A program made the translations under genes and the position numbers. Source: CAYLRY01 sp964386535 (GTDB lineage: Bacteria; Chloroflexota; Dehalococcoidia; Dehalococcoidales; UBA3254). From it: a stretch of 6,140 nt of DNA. A model generated the notes under the pieces. The model was not told the origin of the DNA. It saw only the letters and a list, made by a program, of their open reading frames with translations, and did no database searches. The stretch is from NCBI GenBank assembly GCA_964386535.1, contig CAYLRY010000081.1:1-6140 (forward strand), in the 5' to 3' direction. Below are positions 6,029-6,140 of the stretch, piece after piece. The first letter of the stretch is position 1, and each line of letters opens with the position of its first letter.

Positions 6029-6140
6029 TCCGTTCAAACCACACCAGCAACATTCAAAAAGAGATCCGCGGTAAAATCCGTCCAGATATTCAGGTCAACT
6101 TCATATTAAATGTGATATTTGATTTCCAACCTTAAATCAA
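6029..6140. other. Non-coding right edge, probably upstream region of the next gene
   Basis: No frame of useful length is present on either strand in these 112 nt, and there is no hairpin plus T-run that would mark a terminator for the PaaK-like gene. A perfect 7-bp inverted repeat, TTGATTT (6119-6125) and AAATCAA (6134-6140), with an 8-nt loop, ends exactly at the window edge. It is AT-rich and may be chance or the start of a longer palindrome. Confidence 0.4.

Noticed and set aside
1..6140. Search for insertion sequences, CRISPR arrays, tRNAs, retron-like RNAs or defence genes
   Set aside because: No transposase motifs, regularly spaced repeats beyond the two-copy dyad, tRNA-like folds, reverse transcriptase, nuclease or toxin-antitoxin proteins were seen. 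All long frames are explained by glycan assembly genes.

Overview
The window is part of a chromosomal locus for building and exporting a surface polysaccharide or glycan. It holds four complete protein genes, the 3' end of a fifth, and a short remnant of a sixth. I see no RNA gene, CRISPR array, transposase, integrase, defence system or replication origin. Organism: bacterial, with moderate GC (near the mid-40s per cent by eye). One clear AAGGAGAT Shine-Dalgarno site with a GTG start, plus the style of the flippase and glycosyltransferases, would fit an anaerobic Firmicute of the clostridial/Peptococcaceae kind. That is a guess; nothing here fixes the taxonomy.

Layout. Bases 1-180 are the C-terminal 59 codons of an unrecognised gene. 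After about 160 nt of non-coding sequence, 342-2114 (+) encodes a 590-residue multi-pass membrane protein that looks like a GT-C fold glycosyltransferase or related lipid-linked-sugar enzyme. Three bases later, 2118-2333 (+) holds only the N-terminal segment of a GT-B (GT4-like) glycosyltransferase, best read as a decayed gene. 2437-3729 (+) encodes a Wzx-like polysaccharide flippase. Running against it, with an 11-nt overlap of the 3' ends, 3719-4504 (-) encodes a soluble GT-A glycosyltransferase with a DSD motif. A divergent 153-nt intergenic region follows. It carries a candidate extended -10 promoter overlapping two copies of an operator-like dyad, and leads to 4658-6028 (+), a PaaK/CapK-type adenylate-forming enzyme. 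The last 112 nt appear non-coding.

How the genes fit together (inference): the GT-A enzyme and the lost GT4 enzyme would add sugars to a lipid-linked precursor on the cytoplasmic face. The flippase would move it across the membrane. The GT-C-like protein could modify, extend or transfer it on the outer face. The PaaK-like enzyme could activate a carboxylic acid for decoration of the glycan or its precursors. No initiating phosphoglycosyltransferase, chain-length regulator or nucleotide-sugar enzyme is visible, so the locus must extend beyond the window or rely on genes elsewhere. I do not see a clearly new system. The most unusual signals are the repeated dyad at 4574-4626, the decayed GT4 gene and the unclassified GT-C-like protein.
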